NCBI GenBank assembly: GCA_002440825.1
Contig: DJVH01000065.1
Coordinates: forward strand, 5,060-20,048
Length of the DNA: 14,989 nt
Direction: 5' to 3'
DNA from: Bacteriovoracaceae bacterium UBA6261
Lineage (GTDB): Bacteria; Bdellovibrionota; Bacteriovoracia; Bacteriovoracales; Bacteriovoracaceae
Below, piece by piece: positions 1 through 8,445 of this stretch (positions are counted from its first letter, which is position 1; each line of letters starts with the position of its first letter). The translations under genes and the position numbers were made by a program. The notes beneath the pieces were generated by a model. It saw only the letters and a list, made by a program, of their open reading frames with translations, ran no database searches and was not told the origin of the DNA.

Positions 1-1233
1 CCCGCCACTCCTTTTGGAAAAAAATGTCTTGAAGACAAGCTTTATCATCTGGTCGTGAGTTATCGCGCTAACGTCGAAGACGCGACTTTGAATTATCTGA
101 AAGGATTGACGGGGGGCTATCCATCAATGCTTTTCATATTAAACTTTGCCGATGTTCTTGATGAATACAATCGCGATGAATTAAGAGATGTCGTTTCTTA
201 TCCGTTGAAGCTTTCTGATAAAGAGAAAGCGGAAATTCTCAATAAAGTTCTTGAAGATCACTGGAACTATCGGGGGGCCTATAAATTCGTCACAAATAAT
301 TGCGCAGTGGAATCCTTCAATCTTTTGAAAGGTGCGCTTGAGAATTCTGACCTGGATCGCTATCATTCTGTTTCTCCCAAAGGTGTTCTGGATGATCTTG
401 ATCGCCTTGAGTTTGTTTCCTTAAAAAGCGGCGAGCAGGAGTCTTTTAAAGCGCGTACAGAGCAGCTGATGCTCGCTTTCAAAGAAGCCTACGGGTATAA
501 ATCAAAAACTAGTGAGAAGAAAGATAAAGACCTGCTTTTAAAATTTATCAAAGAAAGCGCTCCGGCCTCACGCAAAAGTGAATTTAACAAATTCGCAGAC
601 TTTAAATCAGGAAGCCTGAGTCTTCATGATGAACTCGCTTTCCTCAAAAAACAGCTGATCATTTCTTCTTCCTATTCTGTGATGGAGCAGCAGATTCTTC
701 GCACGAAGGCGTCAGTGTTCAGAAAAAAAGCTGCGGAATTTTTAACGAACAGCAAAGATGAAAGAATCCAGCAACTGCAAAAGAAAGCTCAACTTGGGCT
801 CACTCAAAACTTCGAAAAACTTTCAAAAAATGGTTACGGTGTTCCTTTTGAATCTGAAATTCAATCCAGACAAGAGGCCGAAGAAAAGATGACGTCTTCT
901 CTGGAAATCATGTCTGAAATAGAAAAAGTCGTGAAAGAAAAACTTCCTGAAGATGTTATTGAACTGGAAATGATCAATGAGAATGTGGGATCGTTTAACC
1001 AGTATTCACTCGATCTTCGTAAAACCTACAGAAGCAAACTTGAACGTTATATTCTGCAGGTTTTGAAAAATCTATCTCTGGAAGACAGCGGCCGCGCTCT
1101 ATTAGCGGGTTCATTGAACTCAAAAGCTGACCTGGATAAAGTCAGAGAGCTTCTCGATTCTTCGCTTGTCAGTGAAAGAGAAATTCTTGATGTTAAGCTT
1201 CGTAAAATAATTACAGAGTTGATCAGCATCTGA
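1..1233 (+). CDS. DUF4105 (Lnb-like) domain protein, 5' end outside window
   Basis: The reading frame is open from base 1, so the gene starts before the window; the GTG at 55 lies inside the domain and has no good ribosome binding site. The first ~110 visible residues resemble DUF4105, the periplasmic cysteine-hydrolase-like domain also called Lnb: a GGYPS motif, EYNRDELRDVVSYPLKLS, then an aromatic-rich stretch ending in TNNCAVES, whose cysteine fits the family's proposed nucleophile. Known members are exported or envelope proteins; one branch transfers acyl chains in lipoprotein maturation. The remaining ~280 residues are charged and predicted helical, with Lys/Glu/Gln-rich stretches suggesting coiled coil, and I recognise no domain there. 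Any signal peptide and the family's conserved histidine would lie mostly upstream. No terminator is seen after the TGA stop. The domain call is fairly secure; the exact activity is not. Confidence 0.72.
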   Translation, partial: PATPFGKKCLEDKLYHLVVSYRANVEDATLNYLKGLTGGYPSMLFILNFADVLDEYNRDELRDVVSYPLKLSDKEKAEILNKVLEDHWNYRGAYKFVTNNCAVESFNLLKGALENSDLDRYHSVSPKGVLDDLDRLEFVSLKSGEQESFKARTEQLMLAFKEAYGYKSKTSEKKDKDLLLKFIKESAPASRKSEFNKFADFKSGSLSLHDELAFLKKQLIISSSYSVMEQQILRTKASVFRKKAAEFLTNSKDERIQQLQKKAQLGLTQNFEKLSKNGYGVPFESEIQSRQEAEEKMTSSLEIMSEIEKVVKEKLPEDVIELEMINENVGSFNQYSLDLRKTYRSKLERYILQVLKNLSLEDSGRALLAGSLNSKADLDKVRELLDSSLVSEREILDVKLRKIITELISI

Positions 1234-1427
1234 TGTTGAAATTGGACTCACTCTAACACCATTTTTCCCTCTCAAATCTCGAAAAGGGCCAAAGTGCGCC
1301 CGAAAAAATGACAGGTTTCTACTAAACACTTACGGCCTTTTTAAGAGGCTCGACTTTGTTTTTCATCCCCTGATATACATCGAGATAGAGAATAACCTTT
1401 GTGGATCTAATAGAGGGGGAGACACAC

Positions 1428-2339
1428 ATGAAAACTTTGAATCTGAAAAATGCACTAAAACTCGCAGCACTTGTTTCTATGCTTGCTCTGGCAAGCTGTG
1501 GAGGCGGCGGCGGCGGTGGTGGCGGTTCAACCGGCGGAACAATCCCTGGTGGATCGACAGGCGGTGGCTCAACATCAACTTATGGGGCCTACACTTCACC
1601 TAATATTCTTGCTTCAGAATTTGTTTCGGCCCTAAACAATGTCGATGGAACATACTCTTCATCGGTGCAGCTTTATACCAACGAAACACTTCGCTCTCAG
1701 CAGGCCGGCCAGGAGCAATGGTTTGTTATCTGGGACGCAAAATACAGCGAATATAAAGCGGTCAGTTTAAATTATGTGCGCACAATTGTTTACTACGACT
1801 ACTATTCAAATAACCGCGCTGTAGCTTCTGAATTCAGATCAATCGAACGAGGCGATATCCTCGCAGGAAGAGTAAGTGGAGACACCTATGGAAATGATTA
1901 TGAAGTTGTCGATTACAATACTGGTTCTGGCTACTATGAAGGAAGAAATTCTGGTTACCTCTATGAAGATGAAACTGGTACGACGGACGTAAGTCTTCAG
2001 GCCCGCGAACAGGAGAAAAAACGTTTCTACGAAAAAGCAGCTAAAGTGTCTTTTACTTATAACGTGAGCCTTGAAACATCTATGTCGATGGTAACTCTAG
2101 GATCTAAAATTGAAAAAATGATGTCTCGTGGAGGTGGTGAGTTGACTGTTGAAGATCAATCGGCGCTTCTCTCTGACTTGAAAACTCTGACAGGTGTAAG
2201 CCTTGAAGAAATTGCTCAGGCAGCACAAGACCAGAAAGCTAAAAAAGATGTTCTTGCTAAAATTGCTGAAAAGCTTGGAACGTCATCACAAAATCTTGAA
2301 CAGAAATTTCTACCGGAAGTCTTTGGTGTAACCCTCTAA
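1428..2339 (+). CDS. Lipoprotein with poly-glycine tether
   Basis: The 303-residue product starts at ATG 1428, about 7 bases after a GGGGGA ribosome binding site (1415-1420). An in-frame GTG at 1401 is less likely because it would put nine acidic/polar residues before the signal sequence. A basic n-region and a hydrophobic core end in the lipobox LASC, with Cys24 as the lipidation site. Nine glycines follow at once, then a Gly/Ser/Thr linker to about residue 52, which looks like a flexible tether from the membrane. The middle part is rich in tyrosine (VYYDYYSNN, SGYYEGRNSGYLYE) and the C-terminal ~110 residues are helical and charged. There is no Asp at +2, so outer-membrane sorting is plausible by the Lol rule. 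No known domain is recognised and the function is unknown. It is a single transcription unit ending in the terminator at 2364-2397. Confidence 0.85.
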   Translation: MKTLNLKNALKLAALVSMLALASCGGGGGGGGGSTGGTIPGGSTGGGSTSTYGAYTSPNILASEFVSALNNVDGTYSSSVQLYTNETLRSQQAGQEQWFVIWDAKYSEYKAVSLNYVRTIVYYDYYSNNRAVASEFRSIERGDILAGRVSGDTYGNDYEVVDYNTGSGYYEGRNSGYLYEDETGTTDVSLQAREQEKKRFYEKAAKVSFTYNVSLETSMSMVTLGSKIEKMMSRGGGELTVEDQSALLSDLKTLTGVSLEEIAQAAQDQKAKKDVLAKIAEKLGTSSQNLEQKFLPEVFGVTL

Positions 2340-2363
2340 TGACTTACCCAGGAAGTTCTAGTG

Positions 2364-2397
2364 AAAGGGGCCGGAAGAAATTCCGGCCCTTTTTTTT
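2364..2397 (+). terminator. Strong intrinsic terminator with GAAA loop
   Basis: A perfect GC-rich 9-bp stem (GGGCCGGAA 2368-2376 pairing with TTCCGGCCC 2381-2389) is capped by a GAAA (GNRA-type) tetraloop and followed by eight T residues (2390-2397). A/U pairs can extend the stem at its base. It ends the lipoprotein transcript. The convergent minus-strand gene has its stop codon inside the T-run; read from that side the hairpin is followed only by TTTCAC, so its activity in that direction should be weaker. Confidence 0.93.
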
Positions 2398-2737
2398 ATT
2401 TTAAGATAATTCGAGAAGCTTCAATTAAAAGATCGACTGCATCGTCATCTGAAAGTGTTGAATCAAGTTCTTTTGCCAATTGAATTTTACTTTCTAAAAA
2501 GAGCGATGTTTTTCCGCTCTGTAAATAAAGTTGAGCTTCATTCTGAATTCTTTGGGCCTCGGCCTTTTGATTTTTTGAAGAAACCGCGAGGCTTGTCGCT
2601 TCTGTTGTCGCCACACCTAAAGCGGCGGTATAAATCGTTTCTGCCAACGTATAGGCAAGTGCATTTGTTCCGGCTTCAAGCGCAAAAGTTCTTCCAGTAA
2701 AAAGGGCGGCCATTGCGAATATGACAAATTTTTTCAT
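2396..2737 (-). CDS. Small secreted protein of unknown function
   Basis: This 113-residue protein begins with a typical Sec signal peptide (MKKFVIFAMAALF core, likely cleavage after TFA near residue 19). The mature part is about 94 residues, alanine-rich and predicted to be almost all helix, with no cysteine and no domain I recognise. A periplasmic location is likely. The start is well supported: on the minus strand GAGAGGAG lies 6 bases before the ATG. The stop lies within the T-run of the neighbouring lipoprotein's terminator, so the two genes converge with no spare sequence. It is divergent from mtgA across about 160 bases. Confidence 0.77.
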   Translation of the reverse strand: MKKFVIFAMAALFTGRTFALEAGTNALAYTLAETIYTAALGVATTEATSLAVSSKNQKAEAQRIQNEAQLYLQSGKTSLFLESKIQLAKELDSTLSDDDAVDLLIEASRIILK

Positions 2738-2900
2738 TGTTAACTCCTCTCATTTCACAGCTTTTTCGCGTGATTGTTCGCATAATGAATGACCTAACTT
2801 ACCATGCTCAGAAATTTGGAGAAGGGGCGGGTGTAATTTTTATCTGACTAAAGACCTTTACAGAGGCCAGAGAGCAGGAAATCTGGTATTTATTGGCCAT

Positions 2901-3785
2901 ATGACGACCACTCCTCAGGAAAAAAGATTGACCTTTGCCGATCGAGTCAGCGCGATTAAAACACGCCTGATTTTCGTAGCGTGGCTTATTGTCGCAGGTG
3001 TTGGCTTCAAATTATTTTATCCAACCATGATTCGTTTTTATGCCATCGCCAAGGCCCAGGACAGTTTTTACGCCGTCACAGTGACTGATTTCAAACCCAG
3101 CTATGAAAGAACATTGGTGAGACCGGACAACTGGGTTCCTCTGGAAAAAATTTCTAAAAGAATTCAGGGGGCCATTATCTCCAGTGAAGATGGAAAATTT
3201 TATGAGCATCCCGGTTATGACCTGGAACAATTAACCGATGCGATTGATAAATCGGTTAAAACCAGAAACCGTAAAAAGAAAAAAGTTCGCGGAGCTTCGA
3301 CGATTACTCAACAATTGGTAAAAAATCTTTTTCTTAGCAGCGACCGGACTTTGTTTCGCAAAGGTCAGGAAATGATTATGGCGCTTGCTCTTGAAAAAAA
3401 CGCCGATAAAAAGAAAATTCTGGAAACTTACCTGAATGTTATCGAATACGGTAAAGGCGTTTACGGTATAGGTCAGGCGACTAAATATTATTTTAACAAG
3501 CGCCCGGATCAGGTAACGGCCCGCGAAGCTGCCTTCCTCGCGATGCTGCTTCCGAGCCCTGTGAAGTATGCCAAATCCTTTCACATGAAATCACTCACAC
3601 CCTTTGCCCAGCGAATTGTCGATTCTGTCTTACTCAAGATGCGACAGGGTGGCTATATCGGCGAACAGGAATATGCTGATCAGCTGAATTCCCATTTTGC
3701 CTGGGAAAGACAGGCCCCTGATCTGTCTGTCGCAGAGGCGACGATGAGTGAGGAAGAAACAACTGATGAACCTGAAACAATTTAA
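2901..3785 (+). CDS. mtgA: Monofunctional peptidoglycan glycosyltransferase MtgA
   Basis: This GT51-family enzyme polymerises glycan strands from lipid II at the outer face of the inner membrane, without a transpeptidase domain. One membrane segment is seen at about residues 22-41. All GT51 motifs follow: SSEDGKFYEHPG (94-105, catalytic Glu96), GASTITQQLVKNLFL (131-145), RKGQE (153-157, second conserved Glu157), KKILETYLNVIEYGKGVYGIG (~171-191) and REAAFLAMLLPSP (208-220). At 294 residues it is longer than E. coli MtgA (about 240), from an N-terminal extension, a lysine-rich insert before the second motif (about 119-130) and an acidic tail (SEEETTDE). The ATG at 2901 has no clear ribosome binding site; I see no better in-frame start. 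It heads a probable operon, with lplA nine bases downstream. Confidence 0.92.
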   Translation: MTTTPQEKRLTFADRVSAIKTRLIFVAWLIVAGVGFKLFYPTMIRFYAIAKAQDSFYAVTVTDFKPSYERTLVRPDNWVPLEKISKRIQGAIISSEDGKFYEHPGYDLEQLTDAIDKSVKTRNRKKKKVRGASTITQQLVKNLFLSSDRTLFRKGQEMIMALALEKNADKKKILETYLNVIEYGKGVYGIGQATKYYFNKRPDQVTAREAAFLAMLLPSPVKYAKSFHMKSLTPFAQRIVDSVLLKMRQGGYIGEQEYADQLNSHFAWERQAPDLSVAEATMSEEETTDEPETI

Positions 3786-3794
3786 AAGAGTTTT

Positions 3795-4829
3795 ATGAAA
3801 ACAAAATTGCGCGTTCTTATCTCTGAAACATTTGATCCATGGTTTAATATTGCCACAGAGGACTGGATTTTCCGCGATATGCTTGCTGATGATGAATTGG
3901 AAAATACCAAAATTCTTTATCTCTGGAGAAACGACAATACGGTTGTCATCGGGCGTTTTCAAAATCCCTGGACAGAATGCAATACGGAGAAAATGGACGC
4001 AGATGGAATTAAACTGGCGCGCAGACAAAGCGGTGGTGGGGCCGTTTTTCACGATCTCGGCAATACCAACTTTACATTTCTTTCCGGCAAGGCTTCTTTT
4101 GATAAATCCGTTAATAATAAAATCATCACCAATGCAGTTAATTCTTTTGGATTAAACGCCTTTGCTTCAGGAAGAAATGACCTGTTGGTCGAGACAGCAG
4201 ATGGTGAAAAAAAATTTTCCGGAAGCGCTTTTAAAGAAACCAAAGACCGCTCATTTCATCACGGCACACTTTTACTGAATGCCGATATGTCGAAACTTTC
4301 GCAGTATTTAAATCCCAATAAAAAGAAATTAGAATCCAAGGGAATTACTTCTGTTCGCGCCAGAGTCACCAATCTGAATGAATTGAATCCGGGGATCACC
4401 CATGAACTCATCTGCCAGAGAATTATTCAGGAATTTTTTAATCATTACCAGTCAGAGTGTGAAATCGAATTGCTTGATCACAACTATTTATTAAGCCTTC
4501 CACGGTTGAATCAGCATTTTCAAAAGATGTCTGACTGGGGATGGAGATTTGGTGAGGCACCTAAATTTAACCACACCATGACTGAGCGCTTTACTTGGGG
4601 AACGATGGAAGTTTACCTGGATGTTCACCATGCCATAGTGGAAAAAGCGCAGATTTTTTCGGATTCTCTGCACCCTGAAATGATTGAACATCTCATGGCC
4701 TCTTTGCAGAATATTCCCTATACTAAGGAAGCCTTCCAGAATGCCATCACTGGCGTCGGTCATGACTTGCCGATGATACAGGATTATCTGGCCGAATTTG
4801 AAAGCTGGATTGTGAAGGAAATCAGTTAA
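3795..4829 (+). CDS. lplA: Lipoate-protein ligase A
   Basis: The enzyme activates free lipoate with ATP to lipoyl-AMP and transfers it to lysines of lipoyl domains such as those of 2-oxo-acid dehydrogenases and GcvH; it is cytoplasmic. Hallmarks are RRQSGGGAVFHDLGN (76-90, lipoate binding), GRNDL (126-130), KKFSGSAFKETKDRSFHHGTL (about 139-159, with the conserved catalytic lysine near residue 140) and LNPNKKKLESKGITSVRARV. At 344 residues it is full length and carries the C-terminal accessory domain (from about 250, DWGWRFGEAPKFNH and ERFTWGTMEVYLDV), very like gammaproteobacterial LplA. The start at ATG 3795 has AAGAG four bases upstream. It lies between mtgA and mdlA in the same orientation. 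No lipB or lipA is present here, so lipoate synthesis cannot be judged. Confidence 0.94.
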   Translation: MKTKLRVLISETFDPWFNIATEDWIFRDMLADDELENTKILYLWRNDNTVVIGRFQNPWTECNTEKMDADGIKLARRQSGGGAVFHDLGNTNFTFLSGKASFDKSVNNKIITNAVNSFGLNAFASGRNDLLVETADGEKKFSGSAFKETKDRSFHHGTLLLNADMSKLSQYLNPNKKKLESKGITSVRARVTNLNELNPGITHELICQRIIQEFFNHYQSECEIELLDHNYLLSLPRLNQHFQKMSDWGWRFGEAPKFNHTMTERFTWGTMEVYLDVHHAIVEKAQIFSDSLHPEMIEHLMASLQNIPYTKEAFQNAITGVGHDLPMIQDYLAEFESWIVKEIS

Positions 4830-4856
4830 AAAATTTTTACTTTAAAAAAGAGAAAC

Positions 4857-6548
4857 ATGAAGTTTCAAGCGCACGCCAAGCACATCTGGAAGACGTATCT
4901 TACTGACCGCTCTGTCATTTACACATGGGGCGCGATTTCGGTTCTTCTGACCAACCTCATGCAGGTTCTTTCTCCGAAAAACATCGGCTGGATTGTCGAC
5001 TTCATGACCGGCAAACCAATTCCTAAAATTCTGACTGGAAGAACACCAAACGAAACATTTCTGATTTTATTTGCAGTTTTATTTTCTTCCCGCATTTTCA
5101 TTAATATTTTTCGATTCATGTGGCGAATCACTCTCGGCCGTCAGACTCATTACGCCTGTGGAATGCTGAAACGGGATGTCTGGGATCATGCCCGTTATTT
5201 CAAAAAAGAAGATCTCGATCGCAAATTCACCAAGGGTGTTCTGATGAACGCGCAGACATCGGATACAAACAGCGCCCGTTTTGTTTTTGGGTTCACACTT
5301 GTGGCCGTGACCGATGTTTTCTTTCTGGGCATTTTTACTTTCGCGGCCATGGCGATGATTCATCTTCCGATGGCATTGATGTCTTTTTTTATTCTTCTGT
5401 TTGTTCCGATGTTTGTCCGCAAACTCTCACAAAGAGAAGTCGAGCAATACAGAGTTGTTCAGGATGTGCTTTCTCATTTCAACGATCTTTCTTCTCAGGC
5501 CGTTTCAACGATTAAACTTCAGCGCCTGACTCAGACGGGACCTTTTTGGGAACGCAGACTCATGAATGTCGCTGAAAAACATCGAAGAGAAAAACTAAAA
5601 GGCATCGGTTTAAACCTGCTCTACATTCCGGTTATGGGAGTAGCAACAATCATTTCTTATATTGTTCTTTTTGCCATGGGGATTACGTTTACTCTTCAGG
5701 GGAAAATGTCTCTGGGAGAATTTCTTTCTATGCAGGGACTCATTTTTCTTCTACACGATCCGCTCATGTCATTGGGATTTATTATCTCTGAATGGAAAAA
5801 AGGATTTACCGCTCTTGAAAGATTGTCGGAAATTTATCTTCATGAAAAAGATCCGGGACTCATTCGCTCTGGTGAGCCTGTTGTCGAAAGTGAAGACGTT
5901 CTTTCTGTCAGCAATTTAAGTTTTGCTTTTCATGAATCAACACCGCTTTTTTCCCATCTGACTTTCAAACTAAAAAAAGGTGAGAGATTGGGAATTACCG
6001 GGCCGATCGGCGCAGGAAAAAGTACATTGCTTTCCATTTTAACCGGCCTCAATAGAGAAGCTCAAAACGGCGAAGTCCATTTTTATGGAAAACCCTTTTC
6101 AACTTATTCTCACGAAGATCTACGCAAAACGATCGGTCTTGTTTCACAAAAACCTTTTCTCTTTGCAGATTCTATCCGCGTAAACGTTTCAATGAATCAT
6201 TCGATGACTGATGATGAAATCTGGAAATACCTGGAGCTCGCCGGGTTAAAAGACGATGTCATGAATTTTCCTGACAAGCTGGAAACTCAGCTGGGAGAAT
6301 GGGGAATCAATTTATCAGGCGGGCAAAAACAGCGTTTAACTCTTGCGCGCGCGCTTGCGGCCCAACCTAAAGTTCTTTTTCTGGATGATTGTTTGTCAGC
6401 AGTTGACACCATCACAGAAGAACGCATTTTAAAAAATCTAGATCAACATTTGAAAGATACAACTCTCGTCTGGGTTGCTCATCGCAAATCCACTCTTAAA
6501 TATTGCGACAGAACATTTGAACTGAAGCCGATGATGGAGGGTGTGTGA
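4857..6548 (+). CDS. mdlA: ABC exporter half, MdlA-like (degenerate Walker B)
   Basis: This is a fused membrane/ATPase half-transporter of 563 residues. A six-helix exporter membrane domain occupies about residues 20-320, and the nucleotide-binding domain follows. Walker A is GPIGAGKST (382-390), the Q-loop glutamine is near 431, the signature LSGGQ is at 486-490, Walker B is VLFLDDCLSAVD (506-517) and the H-loop histidine is H542. The catalytic glutamate after Walker B is Asp511 instead, as in the degenerate half of heterodimeric exporters (E. coli MdlA, TM287). It should pair with the next gene product in the inner membrane. AAAGAG lies about 4 bases before the ATG. The substrate is unknown; related pairs are linked to drug or lipid export. 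Confidence 0.86.
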   Translation: MKFQAHAKHIWKTYLTDRSVIYTWGAISVLLTNLMQVLSPKNIGWIVDFMTGKPIPKILTGRTPNETFLILFAVLFSSRIFINIFRFMWRITLGRQTHYACGMLKRDVWDHARYFKKEDLDRKFTKGVLMNAQTSDTNSARFVFGFTLVAVTDVFFLGIFTFAAMAMIHLPMALMSFFILLFVPMFVRKLSQREVEQYRVVQDVLSHFNDLSSQAVSTIKLQRLTQTGPFWERRLMNVAEKHRREKLKGIGLNLLYIPVMGVATIISYIVLFAMGITFTLQGKMSLGEFLSMQGLIFLLHDPLMSLGFIISEWKKGFTALERLSEIYLHEKDPGLIRSGEPVVESEDVLSVSNLSFAFHESTPLFSHLTFKLKKGERLGITGPIGAGKSTLLSILTGLNREAQNGEVHFYGKPFSTYSHEDLRKTIGLVSQKPFLFADSIRVNVSMNHSMTDDEIWKYLELAGLKDDVMNFPDKLETQLGEWGINLSGGQKQRLTLARALAAQPKVLFLDDCLSAVDTITEERILKNLDQHLKDTTLVWVAHRKSTLKYCDRTFELKPMMEGV

Positions 6549-8440
6549 ATTATAAGCTGGGTCCGGTGAAGATTACGAGAATCTCAAACCGACTGATTAA
6601 AAACCATCGTCCTGCCGGACTTGATTCGGAAATGACCAAGCGCGCTTATATGATGGCCGATGATCAGGATGAATCCCGCCTCCACGAAAAAGGGATGGGA
6701 GACTGGACTTCTTTGACGACGCTTCTTTCTTATGCCAAACCCTTTCGTCTGCAGATCAGCGGAGCGCTCTCTCTTATCTTTGTGAGTTCACTGGCCGCCA
6801 TTTATTCTTCAAAACTCATGGGAGATCTGCTGGAAAAAGGCCTTCTTGCTAAAGATGTACAAAAATCTGTTTCTTATGCCGTGGCCATATTGTTTCTTGA
6901 AATCGCCAGCATTTATTTTATCTGGACCGGCAGAAAAATTCTGGCCGATTCAGCTTCCAAAGTTATTTTCTCCGTCAGGAAAAATCTTTTTTCTAAATTG
7001 CAGGAACTCCCGCTGCAGTATTACGATCGACAGCCGCAGGGAAGAATTGTGACGAGAATCACTCACGATGTTGAAGGGATCGAAGAATTTTTCACAGCGA
7101 GCTTAGGCAATCTTCTTTCTGCCGTTATGATGACTCTTCTTGCGATTGCCGCAATGATTGTCAGCAATCATAAACTGGGCATGATTATGACTTTGTCGAT
7201 TCTTCCGTCCTTCATTCTAACTTTTAAAACGAAAGACTTTCTCCGCAATTCAAACCGAAGAGTTTCAAAATTTTCTTCTGCCATCAATGCGCGATTGTCA
7301 GAATACTTAAACGGAATGGACGTCATCAGAAGTTTTGGTCTGGAAAAATGGACGATGGAGAAGTTTTCCCAGTCTGTTGATGATTATCTCTATGCTCAGT
7401 TAAAAGGAAATTTCCTTTTTGCCTGGAGCATGCCGCTGGTTTCTTTTTGCGCGACGATACCGCTCATCGGACTGGTGTGGTATGCAGGTCCGAGAGTGTT
7501 AAGCGGTGTCTTCAGCGTAGGGCTTTTTGTTTCTTTTGTCCGTTACTATGAACGCTTTTTTAACCCGATGATGCTTCTTTCAAGAGAAATCCATGTCGTT
7601 CAGCAGGCCTTCACTAGCACAGAGCGTGTGATGAGCTTTTTGCATGAAGAAGATGAAGAAAAAGTTCTCGACAACAGAGGGCATATGAAACTGACTCATC
7701 TTGAAGGTGATATCAAGTTTGAAAATGTGTTCATGCAATATGGAACTGGTGATTGGGTTCTGAAGAACCTGAATTTTCATATCAGGTCCGGAGAGAAAAT
7801 CGGTCTTGTCGGAAAAACAGGATGTGGAAAAAGTTCCACCGTTTCACTCTTGTCACGTCTTTATGAATTCCAGAAAGGGGAGATTAAAATTGACGATATT
7901 CCCATTCGCAATTTTGACCGCCATGCTCTTCGCAATCTGATAGGGTTTGTTTCTCAGGATGCGATTATTTTCAAAGGAAGCCTGCGAGAAAATCTTTCCT
8001 GCGATGAAGGGCTGACCGATCAGGATCTGATCGACGCTTCTAAAACCACAGGTCTTGTCCGCGCTCTTTCTCAGGGCGGCCCTCACGCCGGTTTTAACCT
8101 CGATATGGAGATTTTAGAAGGGGGAACAAACCTTTCTGTGGGGCAACGGCAGCTCGTTTCTTTAACCCGCGTCCTGCTGAAAAATCCATCCATCCTGATT
8201 CTGGATGAGGCCACGGCCAATATTGATCCGTTCTACGAAGAAATCATTCATGAAGCCGTCATGACCATAATGACCAATAGGACCTGCTTAATCATTGCGC
8301 ACAGGCTGGACACGCTGAAGGCCTGCGACCGCGTTTTTGTCTTTAATCAGGGGGAACTGGTTGAAGAAGGACCGTTGCAGAAGCTGCTCAGTGAAGGCAA
8401 TTATTTCTATCGCCTTCACCACGCTCAATCTGTTCACTAA
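6545..8440 (+). CDS. mdlB: ABC exporter half, MdlB-like (canonical Walker B)
   Basis: This 631-residue half-transporter starts at GTG 6545, overlapping the previous stop by four bases (GTGA), with GGAGG four bases upstream inside mdlA. This implies translational coupling and a 1:1 heterodimer. About 60 residues precede the exporter membrane domain (about 60-350). NBD motifs are Walker A GKTGCGKSS (423-431), Q-loop Gln471, signature LSVGQ (530-534, Gly to Val), Walker B LILDE (551-555, catalytic Glu555 intact) and H-loop His586. LSVGQ is also what E. coli MdlB has, and in the dimer it faces the degenerate Walker B of the partner, giving one weak and one active ATP site. It ends only five bases before the convergent methyltransferase gene. 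Confidence 0.88.
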   Translation: MNYKLGPVKITRISNRLIKNHRPAGLDSEMTKRAYMMADDQDESRLHEKGMGDWTSLTTLLSYAKPFRLQISGALSLIFVSSLAAIYSSKLMGDLLEKGLLAKDVQKSVSYAVAILFLEIASIYFIWTGRKILADSASKVIFSVRKNLFSKLQELPLQYYDRQPQGRIVTRITHDVEGIEEFFTASLGNLLSAVMMTLLAIAAMIVSNHKLGMIMTLSILPSFILTFKTKDFLRNSNRRVSKFSSAINARLSEYLNGMDVIRSFGLEKWTMEKFSQSVDDYLYAQLKGNFLFAWSMPLVSFCATIPLIGLVWYAGPRVLSGVFSVGLFVSFVRYYERFFNPMMLLSREIHVVQQAFTSTERVMSFLHEEDEEKVLDNRGHMKLTHLEGDIKFENVFMQYGTGDWVLKNLNFHIRSGEKIGLVGKTGCGKSSTVSLLSRLYEFQKGEIKIDDIPIRNFDRHALRNLIGFVSQDAIIFKGSLRENLSCDEGLTDQDLIDASKTTGLVRALSQGGPHAGFNLDMEILEGGTNLSVGQRQLVSLTRVLLKNPSILILDEATANIDPFYEEIIHEAVMTIMTNRTCLIIAHRLDTLKACDRVFVFNQGELVEEGPLQKLLSEGNYFYRLHHAQSVH

Positions 8441-8445
8441 AAAAC

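Noticed and set aside
1274..1295. Possible hairpin GGGC/GCCC after the DUF4105 gene
   Set aside because: Only four pairs with an eight-base loop, and on the plus strand it is followed by A residues, not T; no terminator call.
1401..1427. Earlier GTG start for the lipoprotein
   Set aside because: It would place acidic residues before the signal peptide and lacks the good ribosome binding site that precedes ATG 1428.
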